The position numbers were made by a program, and so were the translations under genes. A stretch of DNA of 64,000 nucleotides, from positions 209,692 through 273,691 of the forward strand of contig NZ_JANCOJ010000003.1 of NCBI RefSeq assembly GCF_024295625.1, given 5' to 3'. Below, piece by piece: positions 22,910-30,192 of the stretch (its first letter is position 1; every line of letters starts with the position of its first letter). The notes below the pieces were generated by a model, which did not search any database, was not told where the DNA came from, and saw nothing but the letters and a program-made list of their open reading frames with translations. This DNA is from Streptococcus sp. CF8_St5-11 (GTDB taxonomy: Bacteria > Bacillota > Bacilli > Lactobacillales > Streptococcaceae).

Positions 22910-23842
22910 ATGAAAAAATTTAAAAAGTTTAGCTGGATCATTTTTGTTGTTCTTATCCTTTTTCTAGGAGGTACATTTGGTTTTCACCAACTTAGTTTGC
23001 AAAAAGAAAGTAAGCTTCTCATGCCTATAGGTAAGAAGGTTGTAGTCAATGGACATCAAATGAATGTATACATTAAAGGTGAAGGATCTGAAACGATCGT
23101 ATTTCTTTCAGGTGCAGGTATTGCTTCACCTATATTAGACTTTAAGAATCTAACAGATTCCCTATCCAAAAAATACAAAGTAGTCGTTGTAGAGCGGGCA
23201 GGATATGGTTTTAGTGAAGATAGTGATCAATCAAGAGATGTGATGACGGTTTTTTCTGAGACCCGTCAAGCTTTGTCTCAAGCCGAAGTTTCGGGGCCTT
23301 ATGTGATTGTTTCTCATTCAATGGCTAGTCTTGAAAGTCTGGCTTGGCAAGAGAAATATCCGAATGAAGTGAGGGCTTTGATCGGTCTTGATTGGGCCTT
23401 GCCGGCGAGTTATAAGGATTTAAAGGAACATCCAACTCTCATGACCTTAGCCTATTGGACGAGTAAGATTGGCTTATTACGCTATTTCCCTGAGTCCTTT
23501 TATATAAAAAATCCAACTCTGACTGAAACTGAACGACAACAATATAAATTACTAGCATATAAGCAGTTGATGTCACAAGCCATGCTTCATGAATCCCGTT
23601 TGGCAAAGGAAAATGCCAAGAAAGTTCCATCTAGCATTAATCCGAAAATTCCAGCCTTACTCCTGGTTTCTAACGGTGAAGGCACGACCTTTAGCCAATC
23701 AGAGTGGCAACGTTATGCAGAGAGATTTGCAAGCGACCAGTCTAATGTTCAAGTCGTCTATATGGATGCGCCTCACGACCTCTATCATTATCAAAGCAAT
23801 GCTATTGTTTCTCGCATTAAAGAATTTTTGGAGAATAATTGA
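22910..23842 (+). CDS. Alpha/beta hydrolase, membrane-anchored or secreted
   Basis: About 310 aa. Begins MKKFKKFSWIIFVVLILFLGGTFGF, an uncleaved anchor or signal sequence, followed by an alpha/beta-hydrolase fold. The nucleophile elbow is SHSMAS (about residue 142) rather than the usual GxSxG; the oxyanion strand IVFLSGAG and the final catalytic His in DAPHDLYHY (about 290) are present. It probably acts at the outer face of the membrane on an unknown ester or amide. The start is placed at 22910 because the promoter -10 box TACAAT occupies 22898-22903; the upstream in-frame TTG (22895) and ATG (22904) lie inside or next to the promoter. Confidence 0.85.
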   Translation: MKKFKKFSWIIFVVLILFLGGTFGFHQLSLQKESKLLMPIGKKVVVNGHQMNVYIKGEGSETIVFLSGAGIASPILDFKNLTDSLSKKYKVVVVERAGYGFSEDSDQSRDVMTVFSETRQALSQAEVSGPYVIVSHSMASLESLAWQEKYPNEVRALIGLDWALPASYKDLKEHPTLMTLAYWTSKIGLLRYFPESFYIKNPTLTETERQQYKLLAYKQLMSQAMLHESRLAKENAKKVPSSINPKIPALLLVSNGEGTTFSQSEWQRYAERFASDQSNVQVVYMDAPHDLYHYQSNAIVSRIKEFLENN

Positions 23843-23858
23843 GGGCTTAAAAATCCAT

Positions 23859-24054
23859 TGAGACTGATGGTAATAATTAAATGCTGAAGGATTAACAGTA
23901 GAATCGTTAATTTTCTCGATTAAAAAAATTCTTTTTCTTAACAATAAACCTGCCCGTGAGGGTGGTTTTTTTGGTGTCTTAAGGAAACTATTTAACAGAA
24001 TTTTTGATTAAAAGTTTCATTTTAAGAGAGAAATCTCTAATTTCATAATCAATA
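23859..24054 (+). other. AT-rich intergenic stretch with a terminator
   Basis: No ORF. The only clear element is an intrinsic terminator at about 23946-23972 (CCTGCCC, GTGA, GGGTGG, then seven Ts), which ends the hydrolase transcript. The rest is AT-rich sequence leading to the cre/promoter of the ABC transporter. Confidence 0.65.
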
Positions 24055-24069
24055 AGCAAACGCTTGCAT
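24055..24069 (-). promoter_or_regulatory. cre site (CcpA operator) of the ABC exporter operon
   Basis: On the minus strand ATGCAAGCGTTTGCT fits WTGNAANCGNWNNCW at all positions. It overlaps the -35 box, which predicts repression by CcpA under good carbon supply. Confidence 0.7.
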
Positions 24070-24092
24070 TCCTATTTTTATTAGATTATAAT
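24064..24092 (+). promoter_or_regulatory. Promoter of the ABC exporter operon
   Basis: TTGCAT (24064-24069), 17-nt spacer, TATAAT (24087-24092). The leader to the ATG is about 100 nt. Confidence 0.75.
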
Positions 24093-24201
24093 AGGTTGGT
24101 ATAAAGCCTTCTGTAATAATATTGAGAAAGTGTAGAAAGTAAGGATTTAGAATATTTGTAGTCAAAAATACAATGTTGCTTCTTACGATAGGGAGATAGA
24201 T

Positions 24202-25194
24202 ATGGCAATGATAGAAGTGCAACATCTTCGGAAAAATTTTGTGAAGACAGTTAAGGAGCCGGGGTTAAAGGGAGCCTTACGCTCCTTTATTCATCCTGAA
24301 AAGCAGACCTTTGAAGCGGTCAAGGATTTAACTTTTGAAGTTCCAAAAGGGCAGATTTTAGGATTTATCGGGGCAAATGGTGCTGGGAAGTCAACCACCA
24401 TCAAAATGCTGACAGGAATTTTGAAGCCCACATCTGGCTTTTGTCGGATTAACGGCAAGATTCCCCAGGATAATCGCCAAGATTATGTCAAGGATATTGG
24501 AGTCGTTTTCGGACAACGCACCCAGCTATGGTGGGATTTGGCTCTGCAAGAGACCTACACGGTTTTGAAAGAGATCTATGATGTACCGGACTCGCTTTTC
24601 CATAAGCGCATGGATTTTTTGAATGAAGTTTTGGATTTGAAGGAATTTATAAAGGATCCTGTGCGGACTCTTTCACTAGGTCAACGGATGCGGGCGGATA
24701 TTGCGGCTTCCTTGCTTCACAATCCTAAAGTTCTCTTTTTAGATGAGCCGACTATTGGTTTGGATGTGTCGGTCAAGGACAACATTCGTCGGGCCATTAC
24801 TCAGATTAATCAGGAGGAGGAGACAACTATTCTCTTGACTACTCATGATTTGAGTGATATTGAGCAACTCTGTGATCGGATTTTTATGATTGATAAGGGG
24901 CAAGAGATTTTTGATGGAACGGTTAGCCAGCTCAAGGAGACCTTTGGAAAGATGAAGACTCTCTCCTTTGACCTGACGCCAGGTCAAAATCATCTAGTCT
25001 CTCATTATGAGGGCTTGCCTGATATGTCCATTGATAGACAAGGAAATACTCTCAATATTGAATTCGATAGTTCCCGCTACCAGTCGGCCGATATTATCAA
25101 GCAAACCTTATCTGATTTTGAGGTCCGTGATTTGAAGATGGTAGATACGGATATTGAAGATATTATCCGTCGCTTCTATCGAAAGGAGCTCTAA
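24202..25194 (+). CDS. ABC-2 type exporter, ATP-binding protein
   Basis: 330 aa. Walker A GANGAGKSTTIKML (about residues 58-71), signature LSLGQRMRADIAASLLH (about 155), Walker B VLFLDEPTIGLDV, switch His in LLTTHDLSDIEQL. The long C-terminal extension (after residue 235) is typical of exporters of the drug/multidrug NatA-like class. It energises the two membrane proteins encoded directly downstream. Ribosome site AGGGAGATAG. Substrate unknown. Confidence 0.92.
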   Translation: MAMIEVQHLRKNFVKTVKEPGLKGALRSFIHPEKQTFEAVKDLTFEVPKGQILGFIGANGAGKSTTIKMLTGILKPTSGFCRINGKIPQDNRQDYVKDIGVVFGQRTQLWWDLALQETYTVLKEIYDVPDSLFHKRMDFLNEVLDLKEFIKDPVRTLSLGQRMRADIAASLLHNPKVLFLDEPTIGLDVSVKDNIRRAITQINQEEETTILLTTHDLSDIEQLCDRIFMIDKGQEIFDGTVSQLKETFGKMKTLSFDLTPGQNHLVSHYEGLPDMSIDRQGNTLNIEFDSSRYQSADIIKQTLSDFEVRDLKMVDTDIEDIIRRFYRKEL

Positions 25195-25195
25195 G

Positions 25196-26014
25196 ATGGT
25201 CAAATTGTGGAGACGTTATAAACCCTTTATCAATGCAGGGATTCAGGAGTTGATTAGCTATCGAGTCAACTTTATTCTTTATCGGATTGGCGATGTCATG
25301 GGTGCTTTTGTGGCTTTTTATCTATGGAAGGCTGTCTTTGATTCCTCCCAGGAGCCTTTGATTCAGGGCTTCAGTATGGCGGATATCACCCTCTACATCA
25401 TCATGAGTTTTGTGACTAATCTTCTGACTAGGTCGGATTCTTCCTTTATGATTGGTGATGAGGTCAAGGATGGTTCCATTATCATGCGCTTGTTGCGACC
25501 AGTGCATTTTGCGGCTTCTTACCTCTTTACGGAGCTTGGTTCCAGGTGGTTGATTTTTATCTCTGTTGGACTGCCATTTTTAAGTGTCATTGTTTTGATG
25601 AAAATCTTGTCTGGGCAAGGAATTGTAGAAGTGTTGGGACTAACTACCCTTTATCTTTTTAGCTTAACGCTGGCCTATCTGATTAACTTTTTCTTTAATA
25701 TCTGCTTTGGATTTTCAGCCTTTGTATTTAAAAATCTTTGGGGTTCCAACCTACTTAAGACTTCCATAGTGGCCTTTATGTCTGGGAGTTTGATTCCCTT
25801 GGCTTTCTTTCCAAAGGTCATTTCAGATATTCTGTCCTTCTTACCTTTCTCATCCTTAATTTACACTCCGGTCATGATTATTGTTGGGAAATACGATGCT
25901 AGTCAGATTCTTCAAGCACTTTTGCTTCAGCTTTTCTGGCTTATAGTGATGGTGGGCTTGTCTCAGTTGATTTGGAAACGAGTCCAGTCATTTATCACCA
26001 TTCAGGGAGGTTAG
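25196..26014 (+). CDS. ABC-2 type exporter, permease 1 (DUF990-like)
   Basis: 272 aa, six membrane segments. SYRVNFILYRIGDVMGAFVAFYLWKAVF near the start and the segment EVKDGSIIMRLLRPVHFAASYLF (about 80-105) are characteristic of the ABC2_membrane_6 (DUF990) family, which occurs in pairs with a NatA-type ATPase. The ATG at 25196 starts 1 nt after the upstream stop codon, so the genes are translationally coupled. Confidence 0.88.
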   Translation: MVKLWRRYKPFINAGIQELISYRVNFILYRIGDVMGAFVAFYLWKAVFDSSQEPLIQGFSMADITLYIIMSFVTNLLTRSDSSFMIGDEVKDGSIIMRLLRPVHFAASYLFTELGSRWLIFISVGLPFLSVIVLMKILSGQGIVEVLGLTTLYLFSLTLAYLINFFFNICFGFSAFVFKNLWGSNLLKTSIVAFMSGSLIPLAFFPKVISDILSFLPFSSLIYTPVMIIVGKYDASQILQALLLQLFWLIVMVGLSQLIWKRVQSFITIQGG

Positions 26015-26015
26015 T

Positions 26016-26801
26016 ATGAAAAAATATCAACGCATGCATCTGATTTTTATCAGACAGTACATCAAGCAAATCATGGAATACAAGGTAGATTTTGTGGTTG
26101 GTGTGTTGGGAGTCTTTCTGACTCAAGGCCTGAACCTCTTGTTTCTCAATGTCATCTTTCAACACATTCCCTCCCTAGAAGGTTGGACTTTTCAAGAAAT
26201 TGCCTTTATCTATGGATTTTCCTTAATTCCAAAGGGACTAGATCATCTCTTTTTTGACAATCTCTGGGCTTTAGGTCAACGACTAGTTCGAAAAGGGGAG
26301 TTTGACAAGTATCTGACTCGTCCTATCAATCCTCTCTTTCACATCCTCGTTGAGACCTTTCAGATTGATGCCTTAGGTGAACTTTTGGTCGGTGGAATTT
26401 TACTAGCGACAACGGCGACTAGCATTGCTTGGACTCTTCCAAAATTCCTGATTTTTCTAGTTTGTATTCCTTTTGCGACCTTGATTTATACTTCCTTGAA
26501 AATTGCTACAGCCAGCATCGCTTTTTGGACCAAGCAGTCAGGTGCCATGATTTACATTTTCTATATGTTTAATGATTTTGCCAAGTATCCTATTTCTATT
26601 TACAATTCGCTCCTTCGTTGGTTAATTAGCTTTATTGTACCTTTCGCCTTTACGGCCTACTATCCTGCCAGCTATTTCTTGCAGGACAAGGATGGACTCT
26701 TTAATATTGGTGGTTTGATTCTGATTTCCCTTGTTTTCTTTGTTATTTCCCTCAAACTTTGGGACAGGGGATTGGATGCCTACGAAAGTGCTGGTTCGTA
26801 A
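26016..26801 (+). CDS. ABC-2 type exporter, permease 2 (DUF990-like)
   Basis: 261 aa, about six membrane segments, paralogous in plan to the preceding permease (GEFDKYLTRPINPLFHILVETF corresponds to its DGSIIMRLLRPVHF segment). It probably forms a heterodimeric membrane unit with permease 1. Starts 1 nt after the upstream stop; AGGGAGG lies inside the end of that gene. Substrate unknown. Confidence 0.88.
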   Translation: MKKYQRMHLIFIRQYIKQIMEYKVDFVVGVLGVFLTQGLNLLFLNVIFQHIPSLEGWTFQEIAFIYGFSLIPKGLDHLFFDNLWALGQRLVRKGEFDKYLTRPINPLFHILVETFQIDALGELLVGGILLATTATSIAWTLPKFLIFLVCIPFATLIYTSLKIATASIAFWTKQSGAMIYIFYMFNDFAKYPISIYNSLLRWLISFIVPFAFTAYYPASYFLQDKDGLFNIGGLILISLVFFVISLKLWDRGLDAYESAGS

Positions 26802-26836
26802 GAGGTAAAGTAAGACTAAAATCAAGAAAGGAACTT

Positions 26837-27301
26837 ATGATGTTTGTAATTAAAGAAGTCAAGGGTGAAGATCAAAAAATGGCAGTTGTCGCTGAGATTT
26901 TAAGGGATTTGCCAGAATGGTTTGGAATACCAGAAAGCACGCAAGCCTACATTGAAGGAGCTAAGGATTTACGAGTTTGGGCTGCTTATCAAGAAAGTGA
27001 TGTAGTAGGGTTTATAAGTTTATCATATTCGAGTGAAGATTGTGCTGAAATTGACTGTCTAGGCGTGAAAAAATCATTCCAAGGTCAAGGAATTGGAAGG
27101 GAATTAGTTACGACTATAGAAAGAGAAGCAGTCAAACAAGTGGCCTACCTACAGGTCAAAACAGTCGCAGAAGGTTCAAATAAAGATTATGACCGAACAA
27201 ATGTCTTTTATCGCAGTCTTGGTTTTAAAAAATTAGAGATTTTTCCGCAACTATGGGATCCACAGAATCCATGTCAGATTCTGATTAAAAAGATCAACTA
27301 A
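26837..27301 (+). CDS. GNAT family N-acetyltransferase
   Basis: 154 aa. The acetyl-CoA motif is QGQGIGRELV (about residues 84-93), preceded by the beta strand AEIDCLGVKKSF; the C-terminal NVFYRSLGFKKLEIF is the usual GNAT end. It acetylates an unknown small amine or protein. Start at the ATG 26837 (MMFVIKEVK) after AAAGGAA; longer in-frame readings run back into the permease gene. It follows the exporter genes by 35 nt with no terminator and is probably cotranscribed, so it might modify the exported compound (inference). Confidence 0.88.
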   Translation: MMFVIKEVKGEDQKMAVVAEILRDLPEWFGIPESTQAYIEGAKDLRVWAAYQESDVVGFISLSYSSEDCAEIDCLGVKKSFQGQGIGRELVTTIEREAVKQVAYLQVKTVAEGSNKDYDRTNVFYRSLGFKKLEIFPQLWDPQNPCQILIKKIN

Positions 27302-27307
27302 AAGTGC

Positions 27308-27335
27308 TTGACATCCGCTATCAGAGTGCTATACT
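27308..27335 (+). promoter_or_regulatory. Promoter of tRNA-Thr
   Basis: TTGACA (27308-27313), 16-nt spacer, TATACT (27330-27335). Confidence 0.85.
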
Positions 27336-27347
27336 AAGAAGGTAATC

Positions 27348-27420
27348 GCCGATTTAGCTCAGTTGGTAGAGCAACGCACTCGTAACGCGTAGGTCACAGG
27401 TTCGATCCCTGCAATCGGCA
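27348..27420 (+). tRNA. tRNA-Thr (anticodon CGT)
   Basis: 73 nt. Acceptor stem GCCGATT/AATCGGC with discriminator A; D arm GCTC-AGTTGGTA-GAGC; anticodon stem ACGCA/CGCGT around CTCGTAA (anticodon CGT, reads ACG); T arm ACAGG-TTCGATC-CCTGC. The bottom pair of the anticodon stem is A-C and the T stem closes on A/C at its outer end, small departures from full pairing. CCA is not encoded. Confidence 0.94.
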
Positions 27421-27443
27421 TAGAAAAAACTGCTTTGAAGGAG

Positions 27444-27496
27444 CGAGACGATGAATAATGGTGATCACATATTCGTTCTGTCTCGTTTCTTTTTTT
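27444..27496 (+). terminator. Intrinsic terminator after tRNA-Thr
   Basis: CGAGAC (27444-27449) with GTCTCG (27480-27485), interrupted pairing inside (GAATAATG/CATATTC), followed by TTTCTTTTTTT. Confidence 0.75.
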
Positions 27497-27616
27497 GACC
27501 GCATAGGCGCCATTTTTGACCGCTTAGTCAAAAGTCCTTGTCTCCATAGGGGCTCTCTGCTATCATAGAATCATCAAAGGAAGCAATACTTCCAATTAAT
27601 GAAAAAGAGGTATACT

Positions 27617-27931
27617 ATGATGAAAAAATTACTTGGACTTGGTTTTATTCTGGCAGCTCTTGCGGTTGTTATAATGGGAATGGTTGGCTTTCCAAAGCTT
27701 GATGTGAATATCTGGCCTTTATTCCCCGTTCTCTTATTTGCTTTCTTTACTCTTGAAAATCTGATGAAACAGGACTACAAGGCAAGTGTCATCTGTGCTT
27801 TAATTGCTCTGATGATTGCAAACGCGATCTACGATCTCTTGCCGGTTTCAAATGGCTTAGTGATCACAGCGGGTGTGCTCGCTTGCCTGGGTCTTAGTTT
27901 TCTTTTACCGGATAAGGAAAGTAACAAATAA
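27617..27931 (+). CDS. Small membrane protein, LiaI/LiaF transmembrane-domain like
   Basis: 104 aa, almost entirely hydrophobic, with about four membrane segments (KLLGLGFILAALAVVIMGMVG, then WPLFPVLLFAFFTL, and so on). The layout (short first helix pair, DVNIWPLFPVLL, PVSNGLVI) closely parallels the N-terminal half of the LiaF-like protein at 28679. The start is set at 27617 (MMKKLLGLG), which has AAGAGG 6 nt upstream; the ATG at 27599 has none. It probably works with the LytTR regulator and LiaF-like protein downstream in an envelope-stress circuit (inference). Element copy C separates it from them and likely terminates its transcript. Confidence 0.75.
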   Translation: MMKKLLGLGFILAALAVVIMGMVGFPKLDVNIWPLFPVLLFAFFTLENLMKQDYKASVICALIALMIANAIYDLLPVSNGLVITAGVLACLGLSFLLPDKESNK

Positions 27932-27936
27932 AGAAA

Positions 27937-28114
27937 GAGAGTGGGACAGAAATCGGTCATTCGTTAGAATTCGATTTCGTCGTCCCACCTCCGCACAGTT
28001 GAGTAGGACTATAAAAGCTGATGAAATCAGCGTAGTAGAGCCCACTCAACCACTGCGTCTTGCTCGACAATCCAAAGACAATTGAGAGGCTAGGACTTTT
28101 GTCCCAGCCTCTTT
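27937..28114 (+). repeat. Dispersed structured element, copy C (plus orientation)
   Basis: Near-identical to copy A, with a few substitutions (GGTCATTCG for GGTAATTCG; GGACTATAAAAG for GGGCTGTAAAAG). It starts 6 nt after the stop codon of the LiaI-like gene and ends in the GGAC/GTCC terminator hairpin. Confidence 0.92.
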
Positions 28115-28168
28115 ACTTCTCAAAAGCTACCTCTTGATGGGGAAAAGGTGCCACTTACTGAAAAGCCC

Positions 28169-28196
28169 TTGTTTTGTTTTCAACAGCTGTTATAAT
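28169..28196 (+). promoter_or_regulatory. Promoter of the LytTR gene
   Basis: TTGTTT (28169-28174), 16-nt spacer, TATAAT (28191-28196). Confidence 0.65.
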
Positions 28197-28227
28197 GGTA
28201 CTATCAAAACGTTGGGAAAGGAGTTTT

Positions 28228-28674
28228 ATGAAAGTTAGAATCGAATTGGATCCATCAATGGACGAGCCTGAGATCTTGATTCGAGCCCCGCGCTTGACCC
28301 CGGAGTTGACCCAGCTGCAAGAGAGAATCCTAGAACAAAAAGTCGCTCCATTAGCCTTCTACAAGGATCGAAGTGAGTATTTTCTGGATGTGGCATCAAT
28401 CCTCTTTTTTGAGACGGATGGGGAGAAGATTTTTGGACACACCAAGGACGAGGCCTATGAAGTCAAGCAGAAGCTCTATGAGTTGGAGGAGTTGCTTCCC
28501 ATCGCCTTTTGTCGAATTTCCAAATCCACCATTGTCAACGCAAAGCAGATCTACTCTCTGGAAAAGTCTTTTTCAGGGACCAGCACGGTCAATTTCTACC
28601 AGACCCATAAGCAGGTCCACGTATCCAGACGCTACTATCAACTCTTAAAAGAACGACTAAATGAAATGAGGTAA
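28228..28674 (+). CDS. LytTR family DNA-binding regulator (stand-alone)
   Basis: 148 aa. A short N-terminal region is followed by a LytTR domain (about 50-148): YFLDVASILFFETDGEKIFGHT, then CRISKSTIVNAKQIYSLEKSFSGTSTVNF and VHVSRRYYQLLKERL. There is no receiver domain, so it is not a standard response regulator; such stand-alone LytTR proteins are usually encoded next to a membrane partner that controls them. The ATG at 28228 follows AAAGGAG. The LiaF-like gene follows 4 nt downstream, making an obvious regulator-membrane protein pair. Confidence 0.88.
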   Translation: MKVRIELDPSMDEPEILIRAPRLTPELTQLQERILEQKVAPLAFYKDRSEYFLDVASILFFETDGEKIFGHTKDEAYEVKQKLYELEELLPIAFCRISKSTIVNAKQIYSLEKSFSGTSTVNFYQTHKQVHVSRRYYQLLKERLNEMR

Positions 28675-28678
28675 TATT

Positions 28679-29374
28679 ATGAGAAAAAAATTAATCGGAG
28701 TATTCTTAATCCTATTAGCAGCCTTACTCCTCTTACAAGGCTATTTTGTAAAATGGGACATCAGCATCTGGACCTTAGCTTGGGTCACCTTGCTTGCAGT
28801 CCTGTCCCTCTCTAGTTTCTTGAAACGCCATTTTGGTTGGGGCTTCATCTATGGACTTTTAGCCCTCTTTTGTCTCAATGGGCAATACCATTTCCTTCCG
28901 GTGTCCAATTCGGTTGTCATCCTTTCTTCAATTCTCGCTGTGATTGGACTTAACATCTTGTTCAAACCCTCTAAGAAAATAAAAATTCCCCATGGTTCCT
29001 ATTCTGCTGGTTCGATGAGTAAGTCTGATGGCAATGACATCGATGTCACTTTTTCCACAGTGACAAAATATCTCAATGACCAACACTTTACCCACGGAAG
29101 TGCAGATGTAAGTATGGGAGAAGCTTCAGTTTATTTTGACAATTGCCGTATCGACGGTCCTTCTGCTCAGTTTGTTGTCGATGTTTCCCTTGGGAGTCTG
29201 AGCCTCTATGTACCAAGCGATTGGCGCGTCCATGTTAATGTGGATAATTCTCTCTCAGCGATCCAACATCAGGAAAATCCAAGTGCTCTTACTAGCAAGG
29301 ATTTCTACATTACAGGCGATGTTTCCTTGGGAAATCTAGAAATTATCTATGTAGGAGCGAATTCGTTTTCTTAA
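28679..29374 (+). CDS. LiaF-like membrane protein (cell-wall-active antibiotic response domain)
   Basis: 231 aa. Four N-terminal membrane segments (about 5-95) are followed by a soluble beta-rich domain (about 110-231) of repeated strand-turn units (GSADVSMGEASVYFDN, VDVSLGSLSLYVPSDWRVHVNVD, ITGDVSLGNLEIIYVG), typical of the toast-rack domain of LiaF/VraT proteins. LiaF restrains cell-envelope stress signalling in Firmicutes. Here it is paired with a LytTR regulator instead of LiaS/LiaR, so it probably controls that regulator (inference from context). Begins 4 nt after the regulator's stop codon. Confidence 0.85.
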   Translation: MRKKLIGVFLILLAALLLLQGYFVKWDISIWTLAWVTLLAVLSLSSFLKRHFGWGFIYGLLALFCLNGQYHFLPVSNSVVILSSILAVIGLNILFKPSKKIKIPHGSYSAGSMSKSDGNDIDVTFSTVTKYLNDQHFTHGSADVSMGEASVYFDNCRIDGPSAQFVVDVSLGSLSLYVPSDWRVHVNVDNSLSAIQHQENPSALTSKDFYITGDVSLGNLEIIYVGANSFS

Positions 29375-29404
29375 GTCAGAAATTGAAAAACTTTGGCCAA
29401 AAGC

Positions 29405-29433
29405 TTGCCAAGAGAGATTTTTTTTGGTAATAT
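29405..29433 (+). promoter_or_regulatory. Promoter and palindromic leader of rpmB
   Basis: TTGCCA (29405-29410), 17-nt spacer, TAATAT (29428-29433) preceded by TGG. The leader that follows contains two perfect palindromes, GTGCTAGCAC (29447-29456) and ATTAGATCTAAT (29466-29477), the latter directly before AGGAGG. Confidence 0.7.
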
Positions 29434-29493
29434 AGTACGGTATGTGGTGCTAGCACATCCGTTATATTAGATCTAATAGGAGGAAACACAGAA

Positions 29494-29682
29494 ATGGCTA
29501 AAGTATGTTATTTCACAGGTCGTAAGACTGTATCAGGTAACAACCGTTCACACGCTATGAACCAAACAAAACGTGCCGTAAAACCAAACCTTCAAAAAGT
29601 AACTGTCCTTATCGATGGTAAACCTAAAAAAGTTTGGGCTTCAGCTCGTGCATTGAAATCTGGTAAAGTAGAACGCGTTTAA
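29494..29682 (+). CDS. rpmB: 50S ribosomal protein L28
   Basis: 62 aa, full length. [27 protein letters not shown] at the start, then the basic [33 protein letters not shown]. Only one Cys remains, so this is the zinc-free type. Structural protein of the large subunit. Ribosome site AGGAGG. Monocistronic, between its own promoter and a terminator; the two palindromes of the leader could mediate regulation. Confidence 0.97.
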   Translation: MAKVCYFTGRKTVSGNNRSHAMNQTKRAVKPNLQKVTVLIDGKPKKVWASARALKSGKVERV

Positions 29683-29691
29683 TAAAGAAAT

Positions 29692-29720
29692 AAGAACCTC
29701 CTTGAGGTTCTTTTCTTTTT
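29692..29720 (+). terminator. Intrinsic terminator of rpmB
   Basis: AAGAACCTC (29692-29700) and GAGGTTCTT (29704-29712) followed by TTCTTTTT. Confidence 0.9.
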
Positions 29721-29824
29721 CTCTAGAGATAGCTGTCACAGCGGGAGAAGAATAGTCCCTACCCTTTTACAGTTGACCTCTTTTATGGTAAAATAGAATA
29801 TAAAATACTTTTGAGGTAGAAATT

Positions 29825-30190
29825 ATGACAGTAAAAATCAATACAAAGGACGGTCAAATTGAATTGACTGATGAGGTTATCGCAACTGTTGTAGGCGGTG
29901 CTGCTACTGAGATCTTCGGTGTGGTTGGAATGGCCAGCAAAAATGCGATCAAAGATAATTTCCAAGCCCTCCTAGGGAAAGAAAACTTCTCTAAAGGTGT
30001 TGTTGTCAAAACAACGGAAGCAGGAACTATCGCAGTTGATGTTTACACTGTTTTGAGCTATGGAACAAAAATTAGCGAAGTCTCAAAAAATATTCAAGAA
30101 CGTGTGAAATTTAGTTTGGAAAATCAACTTGGAATCACTACGGATACTGTGAATGTCTATATTCAAAATATCAAGATTGTGGGAGAATAA
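29825..30190 (+). CDS. Asp23/Gls24 family protein (YloU-like)
   Basis: 121 aa, an Asp23-domain protein of normal length. MTVKINTKDGQIELTDEVIATVVGGAATEIFGVVGMASKN and the C-terminal TVNVYIQNIKIVGE are typical. In Firmicutes the YloU gene lies directly before the DAK2 gene (yloV/fakA), as here with a 2-nt gap. Members of the family associate with the envelope and respond to alkaline or envelope stress; the exact function is unknown. TTGACC (29773) and TAGAAT (29794) are a weak promoter candidate. Confidence 0.92.
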   Translation: MTVKINTKDGQIELTDEVIATVVGGAATEIFGVVGMASKNAIKDNFQALLGKENFSKGVVVKTTEAGTIAVDVYTVLSYGTKISEVSKNIQERVKFSLENQLGITTDTVNVYIQNIKIVGE

Positions 30191-30192
30191 TC

